Assembly: GCF_003259695.1 (NCBI RefSeq)
Contig: NZ_PZJH01000001.1
Coordinates: 434,001 to 498,000 of the forward strand
DNA from: Macrococcus epidermidis
GTDB taxonomy: Bacteria; Bacillota; Bacilli; Staphylococcales; Staphylococcaceae
DNA length: 64,000 nt
Reading direction: 5' to 3'
A program made the translations under genes and the position numbers. How positions within the stretch are numbered: the stretch's first letter is position 1; every line of letters begins with the position of its first letter. Below the pieces are notes generated by a model. That model worked only from the letters and a program-made list of their open reading frames with translations. It made no database searches and had not been told where the DNA came from. Of the stretch, positions 29,998 to 39,376 are shown piece by piece.

Positions 29998-30129
29998 TTA
30001 TTCAAATGTTTTTTGGATATCTTCTTTTGTTTGCTCGTTGCCACCATTTTCATTCTCTTGCTCTTGCTTATCATTATTTTCTTTTGCTTCTTCAGCAGCT
30101 TCTTTAATTTCTTCGTATTTGTCAGTCAT
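29998..30129 (-). CDS. Small acidic hypothetical protein, 43 residues
   Basis: A short frame beginning MTDKYEEIKEAAEEAK and ending in a TAA just inside the shared terminator. The Shine-Dalgarno sequence GGAGG is perfect and 8 bases from the ATG. Composition is strongly biased (about a third Glu, with Lys, Asn and Gln) and there is no hydrophobic core, so the protein is probably unstructured or a single helix. The ideal ribosome binding site and dedicated terminator support a real gene. No function is recognised. Confidence 0.65.
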   Translation of the reverse strand: MTDKYEEIKEAAEEAKENNDKQEQENENGGNEQTKEDIQKTFE

Positions 30130-30269
30130 ACTAACTACCTCCTATACTTGTTATGTTTTATTTATTCCCTGAATTAAATAGGTTAAACATTCTCATACTT
30201 AAGGATGATTTTTTATGATTTAAAAGACATTTAATAAGTATTTTCATATAATGGTAGAGAGGTGGAATT

Positions 30270-31550
30270 ATGAACTGGATTAAAACACATTTTGAAATAC
30301 TAATTGGCTACTTTATAGCTGCCATAAGTATATTTTTGGGTATTTTTATTATTTATCATGGCAATCAGATTGCGCATTTTAAAGATATAGATATCAATAA
30401 ATTACATATGTATAACTTTTTTGATTTTATTAATATTTATATTTTTGAATTAATTAAACTATTAAGCCATTATATCAAAAATTATCCTGCTATTTACGGC
30501 GTTCTATTAATTATTATAGGTTTATCATTTATCTATATTTCAAGAAAGCTTAAAGAAACGACCATTTTTGATAAAACGATCGCATACTATTATCTTTTAG
30601 CAGCAAGTATCATTTTGCTTGTAATCATCATCTTTTTATTTGAAGTATATGGTATATTTTCATTGTTTTATTTATTATTTTTTATCTTTCTTGTTTATTA
30701 TACGATTAATCGCCGTAAACTCAATGAGCATTACCGTAAATTTCATTTTGTGGTATTGATTGGAGTATACGGGATAGCTTATTTTATGTCACAACTTGCT
30801 GTCTATGATAATTTAAATAAAGAAAAAGTATCACCGTTAGATGTGATGAGTATTAACTTTTATTTTATAGTACTACTTTTAATTGCAGCATTATGTTTGT
30901 TTAATTATGTTTTCCTGAAAAGAACATTACCAACAAAAAATGATGATCATGAAAAATTAAGTCGCCGCAATAAAAAGAAAAGAGATTTACAAATCAATCA
31001 GAAGTTACAGGAAGGAACAAATTCAACGATTGAAAAACTATCAACAACGTCGTTAAAGGTTGATGAAAAAATAATATTATGCTTTAAAAGAGCGATTAAT
31101 TCTATTAAAGATAAAATTAATCTTGAAGAAGAAGACATACCTTCGTGGTTTAAACGTCCAAGATGGATAAGGTCATTTCATATTGAAATTTTACTTAGTG
31201 CATTAATGTTCGTCATTACAGTTATTGAACTGAATAATCGTAATATCTTATTTGATGCAAGTAAATTTAATGTCGTAAAAATGCAATATTTCTATGAATG
31301 GATTAATCTTGTTGGACTACTGATGATTATCATAGCATATATTTATTTCTCTATTAGAATTCATTTCAAAAGAAAAGGATACTTTGGTCAACTTTTTACA
31401 ATTTCTTTTTTGACGCTAAAAATTGTGACGAGTATTTATTTAATGGTATTTAAAGGTATAAACTTAGCACTGTTTATCCCACCTATTTTATTGATGATGT
31501 TTATGTTTGTTGTACCGCTGTATATTATTCACATACGTAAACGATATTAA
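30270..31550 (+). CDS. Polytopic membrane protein, positional counterpart of S. aureus AuxA
   Basis: A 426-residue protein with about ten membrane helices: six in the first 225 residues, then a basic cytoplasmic loop (KRTLPTKNDDHEKLSRRNKK, to about residue 300), then four more. No catalytic motif is seen. In S. aureus the gene between purD and the ptsHI region is auxA, reported to help stabilise lipoteichoic acid and affect beta-lactam tolerance. The assignment here is by position and topology only. GAGAGGTGG precedes ATG 30270. Confidence 0.55.
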   Translation: MNWIKTHFEILIGYFIAAISIFLGIFIIYHGNQIAHFKDIDINKLHMYNFFDFINIYIFELIKLLSHYIKNYPAIYGVLLIIIGLSFIYISRKLKETTIFDKTIAYYYLLAASIILLVIIIFLFEVYGIFSLFYLLFFIFLVYYTINRRKLNEHYRKFHFVVLIGVYGIAYFMSQLAVYDNLNKEKVSPLDVMSINFYFIVLLLIAALCLFNYVFLKRTLPTKNDDHEKLSRRNKKKRDLQINQKLQEGTNSTIEKLSTTSLKVDEKIILCFKRAINSIKDKINLEEEDIPSWFKRPRWIRSFHIEILLSALMFVITVIELNNRNILFDASKFNVVKMQYFYEWINLVGLLMIIIAYIYFSIRIHFKRKGYFGQLFTISFLTLKIVTSIYLMVFKGINLALFIPPILLMMFMFVVPLYIIHIRKRY

Positions 31551-31591
31551 TACGCGTGATATAACACACCGCTTAATTAATTTGTGAAATT

Positions 31592-31624
31592 ATTGTTGTG
31601 TACTACAACAATACGGTATATAAT
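31592..31624 (+). promoter_or_regulatory. Promoter with overlapping dyad for a candidate small RNA
   Basis: TTGTGT (31596-31601), a 17-base spacer and a perfect TATAAT (31619-31624). A dyad of ATTGTTGT (31592-31599) and ACAACAAT (31605-31612), with a 5-base centre, covers the -35, as a repressor operator would. Confidence 0.6.
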
Positions 31625-31629
31625 CAAAG

Positions 31630-31712
31630 AGTAAACATTAACCCATGGGGATGGGAGTTAATTTTTCCGAATATATATCACGCAGTTGCCTCTGATGGCA
31701 ACTGCCGTTTTT
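31630..31712 (+). ncRNA. Candidate small regulatory RNA, about 85 nt
   Basis: The expected start lies near 31630, seven bases after the -10. The first hairpin has UUAAC-CCAU (31639-31647) pairing with AUGG and GUUAA across a 2-base bulge, exposing a GGGG loop. A single-stranded AU-rich linker follows. The RNA ends at a 9-bp terminator stem (31682-31690 with 31697-31705) and a T run at 31708-31712. The only frame inside (16 codons from 31648) has no ribosome binding site. A G-rich loop of this type could pair with C-rich motifs of mRNAs or other small RNAs. It could also be a leader of the downstream gene, although the terminator argues for a separate transcript. Confidence 0.55.
31682..31712 (+). 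terminator. Terminator of the candidate small RNA
   Basis: GCAGTTGCC, loop TCTGAT, GGCAACTGC, then CG and five T. Confidence 0.65.
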
Positions 31713-31750
31713 GTGTTATAGTAAAATTATCAAACTAAAGGAGTACAAAC

Positions 31751-32920
31751 ATGAAAAGCGTATTACTCAAAAAAAATAAACAGGAAAAATTTAAACAAGG
31801 TTATCTTTTAATAGAAAATGATGATATTTATCAAAAAGATGATATCCATGAGGGAGAATTATTTATTGTTCAAAGTGATACCGGCCAGCATTTAGGTACA
31901 TTTTATTGTGGATTACAAAATAGAGGATTTGGCTGGAAAGTTAGTGAAGGCTATGTATCAGCTTTAGAGACATCATACTTTATTAATTTATTTGAAACTG
32001 CTAAAGAATTTAGAGCGTCTTTATTCAATGCGACTGATACAAATGCATTTCGACTATACAACGGTGAGGGCGATGGATTAGGTGGCTTCACGATAGATAG
32101 TTATGATGGACATTTATTAATTCAGTGGTATTCAAAAGGAATCTATCAGTTTAAAACTGTGATTGTAGAAGCAATTCAACAAATCTTTGAATATAAAAGT
32201 ATATTTGAAAAACTTAGATATGATAAAAATGTGACGACTCACCAAATAACTGATGAAACTATTGAATTTCCAATAATGATCTTAGAGAATAATCTCAGTT
32301 ACATGATTGATTTAAATGACGGTGCTATGACCGGTCTATTTCTGGATCAACGAGATGTACGTAAGAAATTATTGAAGCTTGAGACGAAAGGAAATGACTT
32401 CCTGAATCTATTTGCTTATTCGGGTGGCTTTTCTATTGCTGCAGCAACGAATAGCTATAAAACTACAAATGTGGACATTGCAAAGCGATCTATTGAACTG
32501 ATGGAACAGAATTTCGCTATTAACGAATTACCTTTAGAATCTCAGAAGTTTTATACTTTAGATGCGTTCGATGCATTGAAATATTTTGCGCGTCATCTTA
32601 ATACATTTGATGCGATCATCATAGATCCACCTAGTTTTTCACGTAATAAGAAAAAAGTATTCTCTGTAAAAGATAATTATCATGAACTCATAGAGGCTGC
32701 TGTTCCGCTCGTGAACTATAATGGTTATTTAATTTTATCGACGAATGCTTCTAATGTACCGTTAAAACAATTTAAAAAAATGATAACAGATACGCTAACG
32801 CCATTATGCCAATTTGAAATTGAATCAATTATGGGTCTTCCTAAAGACTTTAAAACAACTGATAAATATAAAGCTTCGAAATATTTAAAAGTAATTACAA
32901 TTAAAATCTTATCAGAATAA
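31751..32920 (+). CDS. Class I SAM-dependent rRNA methyltransferase, RlmI/RlmK-like
   Basis: A 389-residue protein with a PUA-like N-terminal region (1-80), a central RlmI-like domain (RLYNGEGDGLGGFTIDSYDG) and a C-terminal Rossmann methyltransferase. TGLFLDQRDVR, FLNLFAYSGGFSIAAA (SAM loop) and AIIIDPPSFSR (catalytic DPPSF) match the RlmI family, which makes m5C in 23S rRNA. Homologues elsewhere modify cytosine or guanine, so the target base is not assured. AAAGGAG precedes ATG 31751. Confidence 0.8.
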   Translation: MKSVLLKKNKQEKFKQGYLLIENDDIYQKDDIHEGELFIVQSDTGQHLGTFYCGLQNRGFGWKVSEGYVSALETSYFINLFETAKEFRASLFNATDTNAFRLYNGEGDGLGGFTIDSYDGHLLIQWYSKGIYQFKTVIVEAIQQIFEYKSIFEKLRYDKNVTTHQITDETIEFPIMILENNLSYMIDLNDGAMTGLFLDQRDVRKKLLKLETKGNDFLNLFAYSGGFSIAAATNSYKTTNVDIAKRSIELMEQNFAINELPLESQKFYTLDAFDALKYFARHLNTFDAIIIDPPSFSRNKKKVFSVKDNYHELIEAAVPLVNYNGYLILSTNASNVPLKQFKKMITDTLTPLCQFEIESIMGLPKDFKTTDKYKASKYLKVITIKILSE

Positions 32921-32994
32921 AACTTTTAGATTAAAACTAAATTATTTAGGGAATATACTCTTAAGAAATTTGATTAAATTTTAGAGGTGATAAT

Positions 32995-33528
32995 ATGGGT
33001 ATTTTAAATTCAGCAATTAATATAGCGACCAATGCTATGAATAAAGATCAAAAAGTTAAGAAAGAAATTAATCAGCTTCCTAAAAATGAAAGTGATTTAA
33101 TTGATCGTCGTGAACGCTCGGAAAAATTAATTCATAATAAATCGTTAATGAGTTCAGCAGCAGCAGTTGTTCCGATTCCTGGCATTGATGTGACTGCAGA
33201 TATGAAATTAATGTCAGATATTATTGAGGAAATTAATGCAGTATATGGTTTAAGCCATAAACAAGTGAGTGGTTATAGTGATGAAATGAAACAAAAAATA
33301 GTTTTTTCGGCTGCTAAAACAGGCAGCGATTTCATAGGTAAAAAAATTACTAAAGGATTAGTAGCTGTTTTATTTAAAACACTGCTTCGAAGAGAAGTAC
33401 TGAAACAATCGAAATGGGTACCGGTTATCGGACAAGCTGTCTCTGGGACAATAAGCTATTATATGATGCAAAAGTTAGGCAAAGCACATATTGAAAAATG
33501 TGAAAAAGTAGCAAGAGAATTAATGTAA
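32995..33528 (+). CDS. DUF697-like protein
   Basis: A 177-residue protein. The first 45 residues are polar and charged. Then come SSAAAVVPIPGIDVTADMKLM and, near the C-terminus, KWVPVIGQAVSGTISYYMM, the two amphipathic segments of the DUF697 family. Such domains often follow small GTPase domains in other bacteria, but none is fused here. Function unknown; peripheral or membrane association is likely. GAGGTGATA precedes ATG 32995. Confidence 0.6.
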   Translation: MGILNSAINIATNAMNKDQKVKKEINQLPKNESDLIDRRERSEKLIHNKSLMSSAAAVVPIPGIDVTADMKLMSDIIEEINAVYGLSHKQVSGYSDEMKQKIVFSAAKTGSDFIGKKITKGLVAVLFKTLLRREVLKQSKWVPVIGQAVSGTISYYMMQKLGKAHIEKCEKVARELM

Positions 33529-33708
33529 ATCAAAAATTTAAATTTTACAAGTTTCAGACATTTTGATATTTGTAGTGATAATTGTCTAATATAATACGTT
33601 GAATTAATTGAAGTTAAGGGATTTATTTGATATATTATCTATCGTATAGACTAATAAAGTTATATATAAAATAAACTGTTGCAAATGCAACCAAAGGAGA
33701 CTTTTATT
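33529..33708 (+). promoter_or_regulatory. ptsHI leader region
   Basis: TATAAT at 33590-33595 is the best -10, with no strong -35 at the right distance. A short hairpin, GTTGC-AAAT-GCAAC (33679-33692), sits directly before the ptsH ribosome binding site AAAGGAG and could modulate translation. No catabolite response element is evident. Confidence 0.35.
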
Positions 33709-33975
33709 ATGGAACAACAATCTTACGTTATTATTGATGAAACAGGTATTCATGCACGTCCAGCAACAATGTTAGTACAAACTGCTAGTAAATTTGAATC
33801 AGATATTCAATTAGAGTATAATGCAAAAAAAGTTAACTTAAAATCAATTATGGGTGTAATGAGTTTAGGAGTTGGCAAAGATGCTGAAATCACGATCTAT
33901 GCTGAAGGTTCAGATGAGAAAGAAGCGATTGAAGCTATCTCTGATGTTTTAGTTAAAGAAGGTTTAAGTAAATAA
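33709..33975 (+). CDS. ptsH: Phosphocarrier protein HPr
   Basis: An 88-residue protein carrying phosphate from enzyme I to sugar permeases. His15 in [10 protein letters not shown] is the phosphorylation site. Ser46 in [12 protein letters not shown] is the HPr kinase site, through which it acts as a CcpA corepressor. The frame extends upstream to 33679, but ATG 33709, with AAAGGAGA upstream, is the conserved start. It overlaps ptsI by one base. Confidence 0.96.
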   Translation: MEQQSYVIIDETGIHARPATMLVQTASKFESDIQLEYNAKKVNLKSIMGVMSLGVGKDAEITIYAEGSDEKEAIEAISDVLVKEGLSK

Positions 33976-35684
33976 TGGAACACATTAAAGGGATAGGCGC
34001 ATCTGATGGTGTAGCGATTGCTAAAGCCTACCTTATGATTGAACCTGACTTATCTTTTTCAGATGAAAAAGTTACAGATACAGCTGCTGAAGTTGAAAAA
34101 TTTAAAGCAGCTGTAAATCAATCAAAAGTAGAGTTAACGCAAATCAGAAATAATGCTGAAGTTGCATTAGGACCTGACAAAGCTGCTATATTTGATGCAC
34201 ATTTGTTAGTATTAGAAGATCCGGAACTTATTAACCCAATTGAAGAAAATATTAAAAATAATCAATCAAACGCTGCAGCTGCTTTATCTGAAGTAGCTAA
34301 TAATTTTGTTACTATCTTTGAATCGATGGATAATGAATATATGAGAGAGCGTGCAGCAGATATTAAAGACGTATCAAAACGTGTTTTATCTCACATTTTA
34401 GGCGTTACATTACCAAATCCGACGTTAATTGATGAGCCAGTAGTAATTATTGCAGAAGACTTAACACCTTCAGATACAGCTCAATTAAATAAAGATTTTG
34501 TTCAGGGATTTGCTACTAATATCGGTGGCCGTACTTCTCACTCTGCAATTATGAGCCGTTCATTAGAAATTCCTGCTGTTGTTGGTACAAAAAATATTTC
34601 TTCACTAGTTAAACAAGGTGATTTTGTAATCGTAGACGGTATCGAAGGTGAAGTGATTCTTAATCCTGATGAAGCTACAATTACAGCCTATAAACAGAAG
34701 CAATCTCAATTTATTGAGGAGAAAGAACTACTTAAACAACTTGTTAATGATAAAACTGTAACGTCTGAAGGAAAACATGTTGAACTTGCAGCAAATATTG
34801 GAACACCTGATGATTTAACTGGTGTTGTAAACAATGGCGCTGAAGGTATTGGTTTATATCGTACTGAGTTTCTATATATGGGACGCGACACTATGCCTTC
34901 TGAAGATGAGCAGTATGAAGCGTATGCTAAAGTTTTAAAAGAGATGAATGGTAAACGTGTAGTAGTAAGAACATTAGATATTGGTGGAGATAAAGAGTTA
35001 CCTTATCTAAACTTACCTAAAGAAATGAATCCTTTCTTAGGGTACAGAGCGATACGTTTATGTCTTGCACAACCTGAAATTTTCAGACCTCAACTTAGAG
35101 CTTTATTACGTGCATCTGTTCATGGTAATTTAAGTATCATGTTCCCTATGATCGCAACAATTAACGAATTCCGTGAAGCAAAAGCTATTTTAGAAGATGA
35201 AAAAGCTAACTTAACGAAGGAAAACATTAAATTTAGCGATAATATTGAATTAGGCATCATGGTTGAGATTCCATCAACAGCAGCTATGGCTGATATCTTT
35301 GCTAAAGAAGTTGATTTCTTTAGTATCGGTACGAATGACTTAATTCAATATACAATGGCTGCAGACCGTATGTCTGAGCGTGTTTCTTATCTATACCAAC
35401 CATATAACCCTGCAATTTTAAGACTTGTAAAACAAGTCATTGATGCGAGTCACAAAGAAGGTAAGTGGACAGGTATGTGTGGAGAAATGGCTGGAGATAC
35501 AACAGCTATTCCATTATTATTAGGATTAGGCTTAGATGAGTTTTCAATGAGTGCGACGAGTATTTTACGTGCTCGTCGCCAAATTAAAAACTTAAGCCAA
35601 GTTGAAATGTCTAAACTTGCTGAGCAGGCATTAAATAGTTCAACACAAGAAGAAGTAATCTCTTTAGTAGATGCTTATCTATAA
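33975..35684 (+). CDS. ptsI: PEP-protein phosphotransferase, enzyme I
   Basis: A 569-residue cytoplasmic enzyme that moves phosphate from PEP to HPr. [12 protein letters not shown] carries the active histidine (His189). The C-terminal PEP-binding barrel has [21 protein letters not shown] and MCGEMAGD with the proton-donating cysteine. Coupled to ptsH by a TAATG overlap. Confidence 0.96.
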   Translation: MEHIKGIGASDGVAIAKAYLMIEPDLSFSDEKVTDTAAEVEKFKAAVNQSKVELTQIRNNAEVALGPDKAAIFDAHLLVLEDPELINPIEENIKNNQSNAAAALSEVANNFVTIFESMDNEYMRERAADIKDVSKRVLSHILGVTLPNPTLIDEPVVIIAEDLTPSDTAQLNKDFVQGFATNIGGRTSHSAIMSRSLEIPAVVGTKNISSLVKQGDFVIVDGIEGEVILNPDEATITAYKQKQSQFIEEKELLKQLVNDKTVTSEGKHVELAANIGTPDDLTGVVNNGAEGIGLYRTEFLYMGRDTMPSEDEQYEAYAKVLKEMNGKRVVVRTLDIGGDKELPYLNLPKEMNPFLGYRAIRLCLAQPEIFRPQLRALLRASVHGNLSIMFPMIATINEFREAKAILEDEKANLTKENIKFSDNIELGIMVEIPSTAAMADIFAKEVDFFSIGTNDLIQYTMAADRMSERVSYLYQPYNPAILRLVKQVIDASHKEGKWTGMCGEMAGDTTAIPLLLGLGLDEFSMSATSILRARRQIKNLSQVEMSKLAEQALNSSTQEEVISLVDAYL

Positions 35685-35691
35685 TTCAACA

Positions 35692-35734
35692 AAATAAAGA
35701 AGAAGCTGAAATCATTTCAGCTTCTTCTTTATTT
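35692..35734. terminator. Bidirectional terminator, 20-bp stem
   Basis: Arms 35692-35711 and 35715-35734 are perfectly complementary around a TCA loop. It serves ptsI and the convergent metallophosphoesterase gene. Confidence 0.88.
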
Positions 35735-36559
35735 GATATAGATTTTTGTTATTTGAGGTTTAGCGAAAAACCTGATTGGCAGATGTGTACTACCAAGACC
35801 ACGGGAAACATGAAGATACATGCTATGTTTTTTATATTTCAAATTAAATAAACCTTTTAAATATTTTCTTCCTAATGATGGTTTAATTGGTGCACCAAGC
35901 ATAGGAATAAAAATTTGTCCCCCGTGACTATGGCCAGATAATTGGAGGTCAACATTGAATTTCTTTACAAAATCTGCATAATCTGGTTCGTGTACTAAAG
36001 TAATAGTGTAGTCATTGGGATGATTTCTGTTTCGTATTGCCTGTTCGATATTTCCGGAAGCATTAAGAATATCATCAGTACCACATATATATATTTCTTC
36101 GCCATCATAATTAATATATTTACCAAAGTTATTCAGCACTGTTATATGACTATTAGTCAATACTGTTTCTAAATCATGTGTTAAGTGTGTACGCTGATCA
36201 TGATTACCATAAGAAAAGTACACGCCTAAAGGGGCTTTAATTGTTTTTAGTAATGGTATATAATCATTAGGATTTTCTTTAAACACTTCTAAATTATCAA
36301 ATAAATCTCCGGTAATCATGACGATATCAGGTTGTAGTTTATTGATTATTTTAATGTGTTCTATTAAATCATGATAATTATACTGAAAGCCGACGTGTAA
36401 ATCTGAGATATGTACAATTGATAGCGGTCGAGCATGGTGTAATCTCAAGCCTTTAATAGTTATATTATCTACATCAACATTTTTGGGATTGGAATGGAAT
36501 AATGGTACTAAACTTTTTCCGAAGCGGTCTATCATGCTATACATTAATAACTTAATCAT
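35729..36559 (-). CDS. Metallophosphoesterase, YkuE/YaeI type
   Basis: A 276-residue dinuclear-metal phosphoesterase. IVHISDLHVG, MITGDLFDN, FSYGNHDQ, LVHEPDY and LSGHSHGGQI give the full set of metal ligands. No clear membrane helix precedes the domain. The frame runs further upstream, but ATG 36559, with GGAGA six bases away, fits best and overlaps the preceding gene by 8 bases. Homologues have been linked to lipid or cell-wall precursor turnover; substrate here unknown. Confidence 0.8.
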   Translation of the reverse strand: MIKLLMYSMIDRFGKSLVPLFHSNPKNVDVDNITIKGLRLHHARPLSIVHISDLHVGFQYNYHDLIEHIKIINKLQPDIVMITGDLFDNLEVFKENPNDYIPLLKTIKAPLGVYFSYGNHDQRTHLTHDLETVLTNSHITVLNNFGKYINYDGEEIYICGTDDILNASGNIEQAIRNRNHPNDYTITLVHEPDYADFVKKFNVDLQLSGHSHGGQIFIPMLGAPIKPSLGRKYLKGLFNLKYKKHSMYLHVSRGLGSTHLPIRFFAKPQITKIYIK

Positions 36560-36785
36560 TTTTAGTCTCCATATACTTTTCAATGGCTTCGATATCTGGT
36601 GTATAGAATAATTTTTCATCTATTTTTATAAGTGGGGTACTCAAAGCATCGTAATCAATCATCTCTATTTTATATGCCATATTTTTGATATTTTTTTCTT
36701 TAAATTGAAGTGAAGATTGTCTGAAGTAGTTTTTAATAAATTCGCATGGTGGACAATTATCTTGTGTGTATATTTCAATATTCAT
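36552..36785 (-). CDS. Glutaredoxin/thioredoxin-like small protein with CPPC motif
   Basis: A 77-residue protein of NrdH/glutaredoxin size. EIYTQDNCPPCEFIKNYF holds a CPPC active site at Cys11 and Cys14, and DALSTPLIKID supplies the cis-proline region. It is coupled to the metallophosphoesterase gene by overlap. No ribonucleotide reductase gene is nearby, so NrdH function is not assured. Confidence 0.75.
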   Translation of the reverse strand: MNIEIYTQDNCPPCEFIKNYFRQSSLQFKEKNIKNMAYKIEMIDYDALSTPLIKIDEKLFYTPDIEAIEKYMETKND

Positions 36786-36971
36786 ATCATTACCTCTTTT
36801 ACTACTTTTTAATAACTATAAATACTATAGCGATTTCAGACAGAATTATCAATATTAATGGTATTATGGTCAAATGTAATTTAAATCGTTCGAAGATGAT
36901 CACATATTTGTCACAAAACTGTTAGGCGTTTCTCTTTATATTCCTTATAAGGTGTATTAAACTTAAAGAAA

Positions 36972-36987
36972 TGTGAGTACAATCACA
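36972..36987. promoter_or_regulatory. Candidate Rex operator upstream of cydA
   Basis: TGTGA-N6-TCACA, a perfect 5-bp inverted repeat matching the core of the Rex consensus TTGTGA-N6-TCACAA. It ends 3 bases before the cydA ribosome binding site. A second, directly repeated pair of TCACA cores lies at 36899-36915. Rex senses NADH/NAD and represses cyd genes in other Firmicutes. Confidence 0.6.
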
Positions 36988-37001
36988 AAAGGAGGATATA
37001 C

Positions 37002-38345
37002 ATGGATGGTGTTGTGTTAAGTCGTTTATTAACAGCGATGACGTTAGGTTTTCATATTATTTTTGCCACAATAGGTGTTGGAATGCCACTGATGATAATG
37101 ATTGCGGAAGGGTTAGGCATAAAATATAATAATCCGAAATATACGGCAATGGCAAGACGTTTTGCAAAAACATTTACAATCACAGTAGCTGTAGGTGTTG
37201 TTACAGGAACGATTATCGGTTTACAGCTGTCATTATTATGGCCATCTTTTATGCAGTTGGGTGGTCAGGTTATAGCATTACCACTCTTTATGGAAACATT
37301 TGCATTCTTTTTTGAGGCAATTTTCTTAAGTATATATTTATATACATGGGATCGCTTTAAAAATAAATGGACACATTGGTTACTTAATATACCAATTATT
37401 ATCGGTTCAACATTAAGCGCATTATTTATCACAAGTGTAAATTCATTTATGAATACACCGGAAGGATTCAAAGTAAAAAATGGAGTGCTAGTAGATATTG
37501 ATCCAATTCAAGCAATGTTAAATAGCTCATTTTTAGTGCGTTCTTTCCATGTTGTAACAACAGGTGGAATGACAATAGCTTTTTGTATCGCAAGTGTAGC
37601 AGCCGTAAAATTATTACGTAATAAATTTCCAGAAGATAAAGATTATCACATGAAATCTTTAAAAATGGCGATGATTGTAGGGTTGATTTTTAGTTTATTG
37701 ACGATATTAGCGGGTGATTTATCAGCGAAGTTCCTGCACAATGAACAACCGGAAAAATTAGCGGCAATGGAATGGCATTTTGAAAGTGATAAAAATGCTG
37801 ACTTAGTCTTATTTGGTGTTCTTGATGAAAAAACACAGGAAGTAAAAGGCGCAATAAAAATACCTGGTATGTTAAGTTTTCTTGCTGATAACAGTTTTGA
37901 TACGACTGTTAAAGGATTAGATGAAATACCTAAAGATGAACAACCCCCTTTGATCATTCATTATTTCTTCGATCTTATGGTGTTCTTCGGTATGTTTAGT
38001 TTTGCTGTCAGTGTACTATATGTAATATTAAATAAAGTTAAAAATAAGTTAGCAACGCATAATTTCATGCTATATCTCATTGCTTTAACTGGACCTCTGT
38101 GCATGTTAGCTATTGAATTTGGATGGTTCCTAGCTGAGATGGGACGTCAACCATGGTTATTACGAGGTTATATGAAAGTTGCTGAAGGTGCTACGCATGC
38201 AGATGGTGTGAGCCTTGTGCTTGTTGCTTTTGGATTACTTTATCTTGTTTTAGGTTTTTCATGTAGCTACGTATTACTCCGTATGTATAAAGATAAGCCG
38301 GCACAATTTGATGTAGAGCAATTTGCCAAAGGGGGTGCCAAATAA
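37002..38345 (+). CDS. cydA: Cytochrome bd ubiquinol oxidase subunit I
   Basis: A 447-residue membrane oxidase subunit with about nine helices that passes electrons from menaquinol to O2 at low oxygen. LSRLLTAMTLGFHIIFATIGVG holds a heme histidine (His18), and RSFHVVTTGG and EFGWFLAEMGRQPWLLRG are conserved; GRQPW is diagnostic. The Q-loop is of the short type usual in Firmicutes. AGGAGG precedes ATG 37002. Overlaps cydB by one base. Confidence 0.94.
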   Translation: MDGVVLSRLLTAMTLGFHIIFATIGVGMPLMIMIAEGLGIKYNNPKYTAMARRFAKTFTITVAVGVVTGTIIGLQLSLLWPSFMQLGGQVIALPLFMETFAFFFEAIFLSIYLYTWDRFKNKWTHWLLNIPIIIGSTLSALFITSVNSFMNTPEGFKVKNGVLVDIDPIQAMLNSSFLVRSFHVVTTGGMTIAFCIASVAAVKLLRNKFPEDKDYHMKSLKMAMIVGLIFSLLTILAGDLSAKFLHNEQPEKLAAMEWHFESDKNADLVLFGVLDEKTQEVKGAIKIPGMLSFLADNSFDTTVKGLDEIPKDEQPPLIIHYFFDLMVFFGMFSFAVSVLYVILNKVKNKLATHNFMLYLIALTGPLCMLAIEFGWFLAEMGRQPWLLRGYMKVAEGATHADGVSLVLVAFGLLYLVLGFSCSYVLLRMYKDKPAQFDVEQFAKGGAK

Positions 38346-39364
38346 TGGATTATCAACATATTGGTATTTTAGTATTATGGACTTTTCTATTTGGTTACGT
38401 TATTTTAGGAGCAATTGATTTCGGTGCCGGTTTCTTTATTTTATATGCGAAACTTACATCACAGGAAAATGAATTAAAAGACGTTATATCAAGATATTTG
38501 AATCCTGTATGGGAAGTTACTAATGTATTTTTAGTGTTCTTCTTCGTAGGTATTGTAGGATTTTTCCCTGATACAGCTTATTATTTCGGTTCAACTTTGT
38601 TGCTGCCTGTAAGTATAGCGCTAATACTGCTTACAATACGTGGATCATTTTATGCATTTGAAACGTATGGGAAAGACTCTAAACTTGCATGGGTAGCCTT
38701 ATATGGTATTTCAGGATTACTGATTCCTGCAGCTTTTTCAACAGTATTAACCATATCAGAAGGTGGCTTTATCACAAAGACTGCTCAAGGTGTTGAATTG
38801 AAATGGTTCGAATTATTAATGAGTCCATTTGCATGGAGTGTTGTATTTTTATGTATCATCTCAGTGTTATATATTTCTTCAGCATTTTTAACAGTTTATG
38901 CACACAAAGCAAAAGATAGACCTGCGTATAAGATACTTCGAACATGGTTTTTAATATGGGCATTACCTATGCTTGTAATTTGTCAGTTTACATTTTTGAG
39001 TTTAAGACAGCAAAATAAAGAGCATTTCGATGTTGCAACAGGACAATACTGGTGGTTATTTGGACTAAGTATCGTATTTTTCTTGATTGCTTTTGCGTTA
39101 TATTATTTTGAAAAAAATCTTGAAATAGGCCTTATCATGGTCATTCTGCAATTTGCTTCTGCATTCTATGGGTATGGGATTTCTAAGTTACCTTATATTT
39201 TATATCCTTATGTCAATATGGACAAAGCTGTTGTAAATGAAACGATGGCATTTGGATTAGTTGTGGTGTTTATTTTAGGTTTACTTTTATTACTTCCTTC
39301 TTTATATTTATTATTGAGACTATTCGTATTTGATACTGAATATGTTAAAGGTAAGAAGAAATAA
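38345..39364 (+). CDS. cydB: Cytochrome bd oxidase subunit II
   Basis: A 339-residue protein with about eight or nine helices. VILGAIDFGAGFFIL, NPVWEVTNVFLVFF and RGSFYAFETYG are the conserved N-terminal segments. It has no separate active site but stabilises the hemes in subunit I. No cydCD transporter genes follow; they are absent from this window. Confidence 0.92.
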   Translation: MDYQHIGILVLWTFLFGYVILGAIDFGAGFFILYAKLTSQENELKDVISRYLNPVWEVTNVFLVFFFVGIVGFFPDTAYYFGSTLLLPVSIALILLTIRGSFYAFETYGKDSKLAWVALYGISGLLIPAAFSTVLTISEGGFITKTAQGVELKWFELLMSPFAWSVVFLCIISVLYISSAFLTVYAHKAKDRPAYKILRTWFLIWALPMLVICQFTFLSLRQQNKEHFDVATGQYWWLFGLSIVFFLIAFALYYFEKNLEIGLIMVILQFASAFYGYGISKLPYILYPYVNMDKAVVNETMAFGLVVVFILGLLLLLPSLYLLLRLFVFDTEYVKGKKK

Positions 39365-39376
39365 CGGAGGGGTAGT

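Noticed and set aside
31648-31698. 16-codon frame within the candidate small RNA
   Set aside because: No ribosome binding site before its ATG, and it runs into the terminator stem.
36972-36987. CRP-type site reading of TGTGA-N6-TCACA
   Set aside because: CRP/cAMP control is not expected in this lineage; Rex recognises the same core and fits cydAB.
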